DNA of 64,000 bases from Garcia nutans (lineage: Eukaryota; Streptophyta; Magnoliopsida; Malpighiales; Euphorbiaceae): positions 12,790,001-12,854,000 of the forward strand of contig CANTUV010000024.1 in NCBI GenBank assembly GCA_947685225.1, read 5' to 3'. Positions 12,200 through 23,128 of the stretch are shown here, piece after piece (positions within the stretch are counted from its first letter, which is position 1; each line of letters starts with the position of its first letter). Made by a program: the position numbers and the translations under genes. Below the pieces are notes generated by a model. That model was not told the origin of the DNA and searched no databases. It saw nothing but the letters and a program-made list of their open reading frames with translations.

Positions 12200-13168
12200 G
12201 TGATACAGATTGGATGCAGGCTATATCTAATAGCTATGGATAGAAGATTTAATGAGATGCTTGACTAGATGGAAAGATTAGTAGTTTCAGTGGCTAGGGA
12301 TTAACCAAAAAATGCCCCTAATGCATGAGATAGAAGGGTCCTAGAAGAGAAATGATGAAAAGGTTTCAGATGATGGTGAGTCATTTGGAGATAATGAAGA
12401 GGAGGTGGAAGTGAGGCCTAGGGGAAGACAACATAACTAATCATGGATGTTATATAGTGAAGTTGAAGATCCTTACATTTCATGGTAGGATGGATCCCAA
12501 AGCCTACCTTGATTGGGAGAAGAAATATAATTGGTGTTTGATTGTCACGAGTATACAAAGTCTAAAAAGGTAAAGTTAATAGTTTCCATCTTCGAAGACT
12601 ATGCAATCGCTTGGTGGAATGGCAATAAAACAAAGAAGGAGAAGAAATAGAGAAATGCCCATAGAAGAATGGGATAATTTGAAGTCTATAATGAGGAGGA
12701 GGTTTGTACCAAGCCATTACTATTAGGAGTTGTACAACAACCTACAAAATTTTACCCAAGGGTTGAAGAGTGTAGAGTGATAGAACAAGGAGATGGAGGT
12801 TCCCATGATTCAAGCAAATGTAGAAGAAGATAATAAAGCAACCATGACACGATTTCTTAATGGTCTTAATCGAAAAATCTCCAATGTAGTTGAGTTGCAA
12901 CCCTATATGGAGTTAGAGGAATTGGTTTACCTAGCATTGAAGATGGAGAAGCAATTGAAGAGGAAGAGTGGCTCTAGTAAATTCTCATCTTCATTCAATT
13001 TCAATCCCACATGGAAGAAGGATGACAAAGTTACTTCTTCAAAACCCAAGGTAAAGTAAAAAAAAGGTGCGTAAAGCATCTACTTCTATCAAAGAGAAAG
13101 GTAAATCTAAACCTTCTTCTTCTTCTTCTAAATTAAAATGCTTTAAGCATGGTAGTGTTAAGCATTAT
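12200..13168 (+). pseudogene. Decayed Ty3/gypsy gag of element J
   Basis: A Retrotrans_gag-type capsid can be followed through stops and shifts. 12460-12610 reads FHGRMDPKAYLDWEKKY then IFEDYAIAWWNG, and 12660-12730 reads MPIEEWDNLKSIMRRRF, which are family-typical blocks. The longest clean frame (12793-13059, 88 aa) has ANVEEDNKATMTRFLNGLNR and a lysine-rich tail. A degenerate zinc-knuckle start (KCFKHGSVKH) follows at about 13137-13166, where the LTR of O interrupts it. In-frame stops lie near 12302, 12726 and 12780. This is a decayed gag fragment of a Ty3 element distinct from A, O and Q. Confidence 0.75.
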
Positions 13169-14002
13169 TGTAATATCCCAAATGATACCCTAAAATTTTG
13201 GAAATGCTTATTGTTGTAAAGGAATTAAATGTTAAGTGTATATTTGATTAAATGAGAAGATAAAAAGAAGGTGTGTGTATATGTTGTATATATAGATATA
13301 TATATACAACATATACAAGTCAATGTTTTAATTATGGTCAAATGAGATATTTAATTATTAGTGGAAGATGATATTTATATTATTATAATATTTAATTGCT
13401 TGGTTGAGATTAAAGAGAGTTTTTGTGTGGTTAAGAGGGGAGATTTGCTTTGACTTGAGAAAAGCTCATCTTCATCTTCTTCTTTCTTCTCCAAGAGCCG
13501 GCCATCACCATTGCTAAAGGGAAAGAGAGGTTTTGTTGATTCCTCACTCAAGCAATTGAAGGATTTCAAGAGATCAAGTTGGAGTTTTAAGGATTTTTTT
13601 CACTTTTGGTAAGTTTCCCACTTGTTTCTTTGTGTTCTTTTGGAGTTTGTGTATTTGAGTTTGGTGGATGGTTGGTGTAGTTGTGTGTATGATTGATTTA
13701 GTATGTTTGAGATTGTTTGGTCTAATTGACTTTGATTTTGGGGTTGGATTGAAGAAAATGTTAAGTTTGGTGAAGAAAACAAGAGTTTTGGATTGTGCAT
13801 GTGTTGAGTTGTAAAATTATGGTTGTGATTGTGTGTTGATGCATATAATTGAGTTGTTTTGATGTTATGCAAGTTTATTTTGGTATATTGATGGTTTTGG
13901 TTAAGTTTGTTTTGAGTGGAAAAGGGTAAAAGAAAGATGTTTGTTGGATGTGGCATTTTTGGTGTCGATTTCAGGTTTTTGGCCTGACACGCCCAGTAAC
14001 AC
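13169..14002 (+). mobile_element. Element O, 5' LTR, first part
   Basis: Begins tgtaatatccc inside the gag of J. Its sequence parallels the LTR of A: the donor-like gtaagt is at 13609-13614 and agccggcc lies upstream near 13496-13503. It stops at 14002 where element A is inserted, and resumes at 42790. The 5 bases aacac at 13998-14002 are the left copy of the target duplication of A. The total LTR is about 2537 bp. Confidence 0.9.
13998..14002. repeat. Target duplication of element A, left (aacac)
   Basis: Matched by aacac at 42785-42789 after the 3' LTR. Joining the LTR of O across the two copies restores a continuous sequence homologous to 14874-14930 of the LTR of A. Confidence 0.92.
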
Positions 14003-14928
14003 TGTAATATCCCAAACTATACCCTAAAATTTTTGGAATAATTATTTTTGAAATTGGATTAAATGATTTTAAAGTGTGTATAAAGGATATAAAGTATATA
14101 TTTATGTTTAAGTAGTAAGTGAGGAGAAGAGAAGTGTGTATATGTTGTATATATAGAGATATATACAACATATACAAGTCAACTTATTAGTTGGTCAAAT
14201 GGGAAGTTATTGGTTATTTTTTTAAATAGAAATTTAATTGAATTAAGTGGAAGTGGATATTTATATATTATATTATTATAATTGCTTGGTTGAGATTTAA
14301 AGAGAAGATTGGGTGGTTAAGAGTGGTTATTAAGTTGACTTTGCTCTTGTTTCTTCATCTTCTTCTTCTTTCTTTTTTTGGCCAGCTATCACCATAGCAA
14401 GAGAGGAACGAGAGATTTTGCTCATCCAAACTCAAGATTGAAGGGTGTTTCAAGTGATCAAGTTGGAATTCTAAGGATTTTCATCACTTTTGGTAAGTTT
14501 TCCACTTGATTCTTTGGTTTTCTTTTGAGTTTGTGAATTGAGGTTGTTGATTGGTTGTTGATGATATGTGTATGGTTATTTTGATGTGTTTGAGATTATG
14601 TTGTCTATTTGACTTTGATTTTGGGGTTGGTTTGATGGAAAGGTTAAGTTTGGTGTTGGAAAGCAAGTTTGTGTATTATGTATGTGTTAAGTTGTGATGA
14701 TGGTTTTGATTGGTGTTTGATGTATGTTTTGAGTTGTTTTGGTGTTCTTGCAAGTTATTATGGTTTATTGATGTGTTTGGTTAAGTTTTTTTGAAGTGAA
14801 AGATGGTAAAAGAAAGAGATTTGTTGGATGTGGTGTTGTTGTTGCCGGAATCAAGATTTTTGGCCTGACATGCCCATGAACACGGCCAAGTCTTTAGGCA
14901 TGTCAATGGTTCTGTTTTCTGGATGGGT

Positions 14929-15180
14929 GACACGGCCAGTGACAAGCCCATGTCACTGAGCGTGTCACAGCTTCTGTGTTGTAGTAGTATTGACACGTCT
15001 AGTGGCACGCCCATGTCACTGAGCGTGTCATAGCTACTGTGATGTTGGTGGATTGACACGTCCAGTGACACGCCCATGTCACTGAGCGTGTCATAGCTAC
15101 TGTGTTGAGGGAGGATTGACACAGCCAGTGACACGCCCATGTCACTGAGCGTGTCATAGCTTCTGTATTGTGGATTTAGG
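14929..15180 (+). repeat. 63-bp minisatellite, 4 copies, element A 5' LTR
   Basis: Four consecutive 63-bp units start at 14929, 14992, 15055 and 15118. Each contains gacacg...agtgac...gtcact...cgtgtc, two nested 6-bp stems, with substitutions in some units. The 3' LTR of A has three units. The unit is a multiple of three, which keeps an antisense frame open as an artefact. Confidence 0.93.
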
Positions 15181-15303
15181 GCATGGTCAGGGACACGCTT
15201 GTGTTGTTGAGCATGTCATGTGTAGAGTTTTCCCTAATTGGTTCTTATCCATATTATCTCATGTGTATCTCTAAGTAAGCATGTATCATCCCTTTTGCAT
15301 TAG

Positions 15304-15387
15304 GTTTTGAAGAGATTGAGTTGCCCTAATCCAAGTGTTGAAGAATTCTTGGAAGAGGAGTTTGGTGTTGTGTGAGTTGCTCTTGAG
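15304..15387 (+). other. Exon-like leader block, element A 5' LTR (84 nt)
   Basis: Lies between 'attag' (AG at 15302-15303) and gtaagt (15388-15393). Starts gttttgaagagattgag and ends cttgag. Much better conserved between LTR subfamilies than the sequence on either side. Confidence 0.55.
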
Positions 15388-16159
15388 GTAAGTACAAACC
15401 TTCATGGTTGCATACATTTACATGACTTTGGGACTTAACACATTTGGTTGTAAATGTGTTAAGCAATCTATTACATTGTTGATACATTTGATTAATGTTA
15501 TGATTTGCATAATGTGAAAGATATAATGATCATTCAAAATGTATGTCTAATGCAATTGGTTATGTATACTCTAATGATGAGATGTGAAGCCATTGTTGTT
15601 GGCTATAATGATGCAAAAGAAATAATTGGGGCATGGTTGCCTAGATGATTATGAAGAAATGAGAATGGAATTACTAATGAAATAATGAAAGAATTGTGTG
15701 CCTAATGTGTTATTCACTTTTCAGAGTTTTGTTATTGGTGGCATGCCTAATAGTAACAATCCCTTGAAGCTTGGTTGGGCCTAGCCCTTGAAGCCTAGTT
15801 GGGATGTTACAAACCCTTGAAGCTGGGTTAGGTTTGGTCCTTGAAGCCAAGTTGGGTTGATGCTTAGCATGCTTCGCTCCCCTTGAAGCTTGGTTGGGCC
15901 TAATCCTTGAAGCCTAGTTGGGATAATGATAAATGTGATAATTGAACCAAAACATTAACTATTAAAGTTGAATGAAATATTAGTTTCTTTTGGGCCCATG
16001 CTTGTCTTTGTTTAAATGTGAATAATGAATGATGAAACAAATGAATAATATAGTTTAATGTAAGGTTTTGAAATATGATATTCTTATGGATTGTTCATAA
16101 TATTTGAAAGTATGACATTTGCATTACATTAAAGCATATTGTTATTGTGGTTTGTACCA

Positions 16160-16199
16160 CTAAGCCGTTGGCTTAGCGCGATTGTGGTTCATCACACAG
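16160..16199 (+). promoter_or_regulatory. Double hairpin ending in a CAG acceptor-like site, element A 5' LTR
   Basis: First stem ctaagcc-gtt-ggcttag (7 bp, 3-nt loop), then gcgcgat with a loop of eight and atcacac. The second arm has lost pairing here by two G-to-A changes; the 3' LTR keeps atcgcgc. It ends cacag/gtgaca. Function unknown. Confidence 0.6.
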
Positions 16200-16576
16200 G
16201 TGACAAAGTAGATCCGGTTGCACCAGAGAGTTCAGCTAGACCGAGTCGAGTATAGGCTTGTGAAGTGTTGATAGTGGACTTCAAGATCAGAGACGAACTG
16301 CCAAACATGTATAAACTTTATGTTTTGTAAATATTGATTTTGATGTATATATATATGTAAATACCGCTACATTTTTCGCTGCTTAATAAATAAATATTTT
16401 ATCTATTATGTTTTATCATATAACTTAAATGTTTTAAGTTTTCTCATATTATTGCTAAAAGGAAAGATTGGTTTGTTTAATATAAATTGTGACACTCCTA
16501 TATCTGATATACGTATATTATAGATGTGGTTGTATGTAGTGTGCGTATATGGGGTATAGGGGTGTTACAGCTGTTT

Positions 16577-16588
16577 TGGTATCAAAGC
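16577..16588 (+). other. Primer-binding site of element A
   Basis: tggtatcaaagc, one change (G to A) from the initiator-Met primer sequence tggtatcagagc, located 7 bases after the LTR end. Confidence 0.88.
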
Positions 16589-16740
16589 CTAGGTTTGAGA
16601 TTCTCAACCTAGGTGAATTGTAAGAAAAAGAAAATTTTGATTTTAAAATATGATTTTTTAAATAAGATACATGCTTTGGTACTGGCAGTCTCTGATTTTT
16701 GATGAGGTATATTCTACTGTGTTTGCAGATATTGGTAGTG

Positions 16741-17999
16741 ATGGCGTCTCAGTCACGTTAGTCCATAGAAGGTAGTGCTAATAGTGTAGCTCCTGAAGAG
16801 GGTAGAGATGGAGCTAGGGTTGAGAGAGCTGGAGAGGCACCTGCTCCTGTGCCAGAGAGACTAGCTACTGATGAGGTTCCACCAGTTTGGCTAAGACATA
16901 TGGTAGAATTGTTGAGGTAAGCTCCAGTGCAGCAGCCACCACCACAACCATAGCCGCAAGTGCCGGTGAGGCATTATGATAAATGAGAAAGTTTGGGGCT
17001 GAGGATTTCTTTGGCACTACAGATCCTGCAGTAGCTGAGTAGTGGTTGGATAGAGTTCAGAGGATATTCATCCAGTTGCAAGCCACTCCTGAAGAGAAAT
17101 TTGATTATGCTAGATCCCTTCTGCAGAAAGATGCTTATGATTGGTGGAAGACGGTTCCACATGCCATGGATGATCCACCGACCTTATCTTATAGTGATTT
17201 TCTGCGGGAGTTTGAGTAAAAATATACTCCGAGGGAGTATAAGGATGTCAAGAAGATGGAATTTTTGAATCTGAGACAGGAGAACCGGACAATGGCAGAG
17301 TATGAGATAAAGTATATCCGGTTGAGTCATTATGCAGGTGGAATTATTTCAGATGAGATTGACCAGTGCAGGAGATTTGAGGAGGGATTGAGGCCCTCTA
17401 TTATGTGTATTGTTGCTGGTTCTCAGTACCAAGATTTTTCTCAGTTGGTTGCAGCAGCCAGAAGTGTTGAGAGAGCACAAGGTATTGCAGCAGCTGCTAC
17501 TGAGGAGGAGACTAAAGTTAGGAGACCCCAGTTTGAGGTAGGGTCTTCATCTACGAAGAGAGGTAGAGGAAGTTTTGTTTTGAGAGTCAGTAGGAGTCAG
17601 AGGCAGCCTGGTATGTCAATTCAGTATCAGAGGTAGAGACCGAGACCTACAGTTTCTGTAGCTAGTGCTCCGACTCCAGTGGTTCAGAGATCTATTCCAC
17701 CTACATGTGTCCATTGTGGTAGAGCACATGGGGGTGCTTGCTGGAAGATGGGTGTATCAGGAGTATGTTTTAGATGTGGATCACCAGCTCACTTCATCAA
17801 AGATTGCCCTGAGCTATAGGAGGATAGACAGACTGATACTGCAGCTTCTCAACCTAGTGTTAGCAGAGGAGGTCGAGGGGGCAGAGGTTTTAGTAGAGGT
17901 GGTCGACCTGGGATCAGTCAGAGAGGAGGCTCTACATCCGGGGGCAGTAGGCCAGATGAGGCTGGGTCATCTCAGCGAGTATATGTGATGCAGAGGTAG
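16741..17999 (+). pseudogene. Element A gag (capsid and zinc knuckle), multiply interrupted
   Basis: The start atg at 16741 reads MASQSR and then a TAG (16759-16761). Other stops are at 16918, 16951, 17040, 17217, 17634, 17817 and 17997. A one-base deletion near 16986 shifts the frame. The retrotrans_gag core (DWW at about 17140, EFLNLRQENRTMAEYE at 17259, EEGLRPSIMCIVAG at 17378) is clear. The zinc knuckle CFRCGSPAHFIKDC falls at about 17767-17808, followed by a Gly/Arg-rich stretch. Comparison with O and Q shows that most stops are CAG or CAA codons changed to TAG or TAA. Gag would form the virus-like particle. Not functional. Confidence 0.88.
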
Positions 18000-18309
18000 C
18001 CAGATGCTTCAGCAGTTATTGCAGGTACATTCTCTTTATTTGGCATTTCAGTTCTTGCTCTAATTGATCCAGGATCTACACATTCATACATAAGTGCATC
18101 TATTTTGCCGGTGACTGAATTGCATTCCGAGTCCCTAGGATTTGATGTGTTGGTGACAAATCCTTTAGGGCATAGTGTGGTAGTTAGCAAGGTGCATCGT
18201 GATAGTTCAGTTGTGGTACAAGATGAGGAGTTTCTTAGTGATTTGATTGAAATGCCTTTTAAGGAGTATGATTTGATCTTAGGCATGGATTGGTTGTCTA
18301 AGCATGGAG
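18000..18309 (+). pseudogene. Element A pol, aspartic protease part before the copia insertion
   Basis: The retropepsin motif LIDPGSTHSYIS is at about 18058-18093. The segment continues through EYDLILGMDWLSKHG (ending 18307), the normal end of the protease domain, where copia B interrupts it after tggag. Reading resumes at 37141-37146 and restores KHGAVVDCQKK, showing exactly where the protein was cut. Confidence 0.88.
18305..18309. repeat. Target duplication of copia B, left (tggag)
   Basis: Repeated at 37141-37145 immediately after the right LTR. Removing B plus one copy restores the pol reading frame of A. Confidence 0.94.
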
Positions 18310-18783
18310 TGAAAGGGGAAGAAAACTTAATTCCCCTAAAATCTAAAATATGCATAGATCACTAGATTATTCAAATTAAATTGCAAAGGGTAGAATTGCA
18401 TACCTGACATCATCGTATGTTGATGCTGAAGACGATTCTAGGGTTTGTCGCCTTCTAGGGAATACACACTTTAGGTTATGCGGAAGCACTACTGAAGGAA
18501 TGTAATGTTCTCTAAAATTATTATGTTCCCCTGGAGACCATGACCCCTTATTTATAACTGATGATGATGATTTCTATTTTGGTCCTTTAACAAAACAGAA
18601 ATTCTTATCGGTCTCTACACTTATAATCCTATTACGAGTAGGACACCTCAATAGTTAACAATCCTAATTTGATCACAACTTTAATTTGACTATCTTAATT
18701 TGACTGCAATACACATTTAAATATTAAATATATTTAGCCCACATTTAGGATTAATTTTAATCAATATAAAATTAATTCTAACA
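18310..18783 (-). repeat. Copia B 3' LTR
   Basis: 474 bp, the same length as its partner at 36667-37140. On the minus strand it follows the purine tract read from 18797 down to 18784 (cccaagtgggagat). Confidence 0.93.
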
Positions 18784-19202
18784 ATCTCCCACTTGGGCTA
18801 ACATATATTAAATGTAAATGTATATACCTTAATGAGCTCATAAAAGCAGTCATACTGAAGGTGCCTCAAACAATCTCGTCCATTGATTATATCGATAAAG
18901 GACTGAAGGGCCAGTTGCCACATTCATCGTGACTCAAACCACCATTAATCATATTACCAATACTCTCAAATGACATAGATCAATAATAGGAGTGTAGCAT
19001 GGAAACTACATGTAATGTGATCTAATCATGCCTGTTTCCAACTGGTCATACTTTAGTGAGATCAATCAATAATAATACAGAGTGTAACAAAATAAATACT
19101 TTATTTTCTGCAGAAACTGAGTATTAATAACATAATATATCCATTACAAAACAGAGCATACACAAATATAATGTAACCATAATGAACAAACTCCCACTGA
19201 AA

Positions 19203-20486
19203 CTAATCAGTCTCAAATAATGTGACACCCATATGAGTAGTGTGCTCTTGAAAAACCTTCGGTATCACTGCCTTAGTGAGTGGATCCGCAATCATGGAGT
19301 TCGTTCCAATATGCTCTATGGATATCTGTCCACTCTGTACTCTCTCCCTCACAGCCAGAAACTTTATCCCAATGTGTCTCGATCGAGAAGAGCTTCTGTT
19401 GTTGTTGGAGAATAAGACTGCTGAGTTATTATCACAGTATAACTTTAATGGCCTTTCAATGCCATTCACAATGCGCAGCCCTGTGACAAAGTTTCTCAGC
19501 CAGATTGCCTGATTGGATGCCTCATAACTTGCTACAAACTCTGCTTCCATGGTGGAGGTAGCTACTAAAGTTTGTTTCACACTCTTCCAAGAAATAGCAC
19601 CACCAGCCAAGAGATATATGTAGCCTGATGTGGATTTTCTACTGTCTTGGCATCCTGCGAAATCAGAATTAGTATACCCAATGATCTCAAGCTGATCTGA
19701 TCGCCTGTACGTGAGCATATGTCCCTTAGTTCTCTGAAGATACCTCAAGACTCTTTTGGCTGCTTTCCAATGATCTATTCCTGGATTGCTGAGATATCGC
19801 CCTAACATGCCAACTATGAATGAAATATCTGGACGAGTGCAAACTTGAGCATACATCAGACTCCTAACTGCTGACGCATAAGGAATCTTCTGCATCTCCT
19901 GAATCTCAAGTTCACCCTTTGGACACTGATCAACACTGAATTTATCTCCTTTAGCAACTGGGGTATCAATTGGTCTACTGTTGTGCATACTAAATCTCTT
20001 GAGCACTTTCTCAATATAGCCCTTTTGTGATAATCCAAGAATACCTAGTGTACGGTCTCGATGTATTTGAATCCCTAATACAAAAGAGGCTTCTCCTAAA
20101 TCTTTCATCTCAAAGTGTTTTGAGAGAAAGACTTTGGTCTCGTGCAGCAAGTCCTTAAAGTTAGTAGCAAGCAATATGTCATCCACATATAAGACCAAAA
20201 AGATAAACCTACTCCCACTGAACTTGTGATACACACAATCTTCCACAGCATTTGTCTCAAAACTAAAAGAGACAACTACTTCATGGAACTTGAAGTACCA
20301 CTGACGAGAAGCTTGCTTGAGTCCATAAATGGATTTCTTTAATCTGCATACCAGTCGCTTTGGGTCTCCAGACACAAAGTTTTCTGGCTGCACCATATAG
20401 ATGGTTTCATCAATATCTCCATTGAGAAACGCAGTCTTCACATCCATTTGATGTAACTCAAGATCAAAATGTGCAACTAGAGCCAT
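19203..20486 (-). pseudogene. Copia B reverse transcriptase (C-terminal part) and RNase H
   Basis: A 427-codon open stretch. It has MDVKTAFLNGDI (RT), KSIYGLKQASRQW, the catalytic LYVDDILLA (about residues 98-106), LSKHFEMKDLGEASFVLGIQI, then the RNase H part with DFAGCQDSRKSTSGYIYLL and ATSTMEAEFVA. It ends near EHTTHMGVTLFETD, just before the PPT. The N-terminal RT is in the next segment upstream (20487-21008), separated by a TAG in place of a CAG codon (GFT-stop-KEG, 20550-20552). RT and RNase H copy the element RNA into DNA inside the particle. Confidence 0.9.
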
Positions 20487-21008
20487 GATTATCCTAAAAG
20501 AGTCCTTCGATGATACTGGAGAGAAGGTTTCTTTATAGTCAATCCCTTCTTTCTAAGTGAAGCCTTTAGCTACAAGATGTGCCTTATATCTTTCCATATT
20601 ACCTTTAGAATCCCTCTTGGTTTTAAATATCCATTTGCAACCAATGGGTTTCTTTCCTTCAGGTAATGGAACAAGATCCCAAACTTGATTGTCTTGCATA
20701 GATTTATATTCTTCACTCATTGCCTCAATCCACTTATGAGAGTTGGAATCCTGCATGACATGATTAAAGTTGATTGGATCATCTTCCACCATGTCTACAG
20801 TGTCCTCATGTTCCTGAAGATATACTACATAGTCATCCGGAATAGCATTTCTTCTTTCTCTAGTGGACCTTCTTAAAGGCACATGTTCTGGCTCAAATTC
20901 TTGAGGTTGTTGAGCTTGTACTTGAGGAAGAACAACTTCTTCATCCTGATGGGGAAGTTGATCAACATTGTCTTGTATTGGATCCGGAATTGCTTCTGGG
21001 ATATTAAA
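20487..21008 (-). pseudogene. Copia B RT N-terminal part, cut by element C
   Basis: Reads RRSTRERRNAIPDDYV, HKWIEAMSEEYKSMQ and PIGCKWIFKTKRDSKG, the copia RVT_2 start, preceded by an acidic linker (QLPHQDEEVVLPQVQAQQ). A TAG at 20550-20552 replaces the glutamine of GFTQKEG. The frame is cut at 21008 by the LTR of C. Coding sequence continues at 33885-33890 upstream. Confidence 0.88.
21004..21008. repeat. Target duplication of element C, left (ttaaa)
   Basis: Repeated at 33885-33889 directly after the right LTR of C. Confidence 0.93.
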
Positions 21009-22308
21009 TGTAATATCCCTAAGTGTGCCTAGAAGTTGTGATAATATTGTTATTAGTGAATTGAATGTGTGATTGATAAGTGGTAATTGTGTATGATTTA
21101 TTTGGAGGATAATAGAAGTTGAGAAAATAATGTATATGTGTGTAGTTGGAAGGAATGCATTGTGTAGAGAGAAGTGTATATGTAGTGTATATGGTGATAT
21201 ATATAACATATAAGTTGGTCAAAGGGCTTGGTCAAGGGAAGAAGATATTTTATTTGTGATTTGTGAAATTACCTATATGGGTATATATGTGACAAAAGTT
21301 TAGTTAAATGGATGAGGGCATTATAGTAATTTTCTTTTGGATGAGTATTTAATGCATGTGGACTTTGTGTTTTCTTCATCATTTCTTCTTCTTCTCCTTG
21401 TGTTGGCCGGCTCCTTCATTGGCAAAGAAAAACAAAAGAACAAAGAAAGGTTTTGATGATTTTAAGCTCCAAAGTTGAGAGAGATTTCAAGTAGCTAAGT
21501 TGGATTTCAAGGAATTTTATCATCTTGGTAAGTTTTCTCTTGTTTACCTTGATTCTTTTTGAAGTTGTGTTTGGATTGAGTTATGTTTAGTAATAGTATG
21601 ATTAAGTATGTTTGTAATTTGTTGAGAAGAGTTGAAATAGATTTGAAAAGGAGAAGTAAATTGGTGTTGGTGATGGAAGAGTAAGAGTTGTGTTTAGTGA
21701 ATATTTTTCTGTTTTACAATTAGTAAAGGCTGTGACTTGTATGATTTTTAATTAATTATAGAAAAATGTTCTTGAAGTGAATTTTTGATATGTTGTGCCT
21801 CTATGAGTCTAGAATGACTGAAAAATATGTTGATTCGATTTTGGAATGGTTATGAGTTTAGAAAGATTATTTTTATTAGACCTGTTCCAGCAGGTACCTT
21901 AATTGAGACAGCTATATTTCGGGATTTTTAATAAAATTTAGAAAAATCATATCCAATTGAATTTTGGATATGTTGTTTCTTAGTGAGTCTAGTATTTGAG
22001 AAAAATAATTTGGAACCACGTTGATTGAATTTGATTTATGGAATTCACAAAGTTCAGAACTGCTGCCAGGATGCAGGGCAATTGGGGCAGTCTGGTTAGG
22101 TGAACTATTTGACCAAGATTTTGTGTTCAGTTTGATCTGAAATTTTAAAGGAATGATTTTAATATACAAAACTAAATTCTGTAAAAATTTTAGAATTTTT
22201 AGTCAAGTAGATTATTTTATACAATTTTTCAAAATAAGGATAAAATGGAGTCTAAAACCAGAATGTACTATTCATATGGTCATTTTGCTAATATTCCTTT
22301 TGGATTAG

Positions 22309-22395
22309 GTTGTGAAGAGGTTGAATTGCCCTAATTTGTGAAGTGAAGAACTATTGAGTGGAGAAGAGTTTAGAGTGGTGTGAAATGTTATTAAG
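22309..22395 (+). other. Exon-like leader block, element C 5' LTR (87 nt)
   Basis: AG at 22307-22308 and gtaagt at 22396-22401. Starts gttgtgaagaggttgaattg. The identical block is at 31930-32016 in the 3' LTR. Confidence 0.55.
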
Positions 22396-23128
22396 GTAAG
22401 TACCAATGTTGCATGATTGCATTGTTAATGCATATCACTAATGTATTTTGATGTGTTTATATCATTAATGATATGTATATATATAATTGTGTTATGGGAA
22501 AATGAAAGATGTGAATGATTTGATGAATATTAATGTATGAGAATACAATTGATTGAGTATAATTAAATAATATTAGGTAAATTATTACATTGTTAATCTA
22601 ATGTGACTTGTATAGTGTGAAAGAGAAGAGGATCATTCAACAAGGTATGAGCTATGCAAATTTATTATGATAAACATTTTTATGAAGAATTACTTTAATG
22701 TACTTTGTAATGTTATAGCAATGATGCTATATGTATAATGTGAATCATGTGATTGAATAATGATATGTTCATTTGGTTAATGTAATTGATGTTGAGTATT
22801 ATAATGATGATGCACATGATACTATATGAACAATACTATGATTTGTGTATTATGAATCTTGTGAATTGTATTGTGCTATATGAATAAGGTACTTTGTAAT
22901 GTTATAGCACTGATGTTATATGTATCATATGGATTGAGATATGATATGTTGTGAAGCCATTGTGATTGGCTATGATGATCTAATTGAAAGAAATAAGGCA
23001 TGTTTGCCTAGATGATAATGAACATTGAGATTGAAATTGATAATGAAACAATAAGTGAAATATGTGTTTAATGTGTTATTCAGTTTTCAGAGTTCTGGGT
23101 TTGGAGGCATGCCTATAAAATGAAAAAG

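Larger units (their letters stand above)
14003..16569 (+). repeat. Element A 5' LTR
   Basis: 2567 bp, tgtaatatccc...ggtgttaca. In order it holds a donor-like gtaagt (14493-14498), four 63-bp hairpin repeats (14929-15180), an exon-like block (15304-15387), 'cttgaagc' repeats (about 15772-15922), the double hairpin (16160-16199), and an A-rich stretch with aataaa-type words (about 16386-16400) that could serve polyadenylation. Confidence 0.93.

Noticed and set aside
14781..15140. Antisense frame of 119 codons with a 21-residue repeated peptide
   Set aside because: It is the 63-bp LTR minisatellite read in reverse; the unit is a multiple of three, so the frame stays open by arithmetic. Similar frames at 41033-41329 and 42780-43058 have the same cause.
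19233..19512. Three short plus-strand frames over the copia RNase H
   Set aside because: Shadows of the minus-strand coding sequence of copia B.
21912..22169. 85-codon antisense frame kept in three LTR copies (also 31533-31790 and 28133-28426)
   Set aside because: Preservation follows from the young age of C and its similarity to D. The few changes include radical replacements, and no start context or motif supports a gene.
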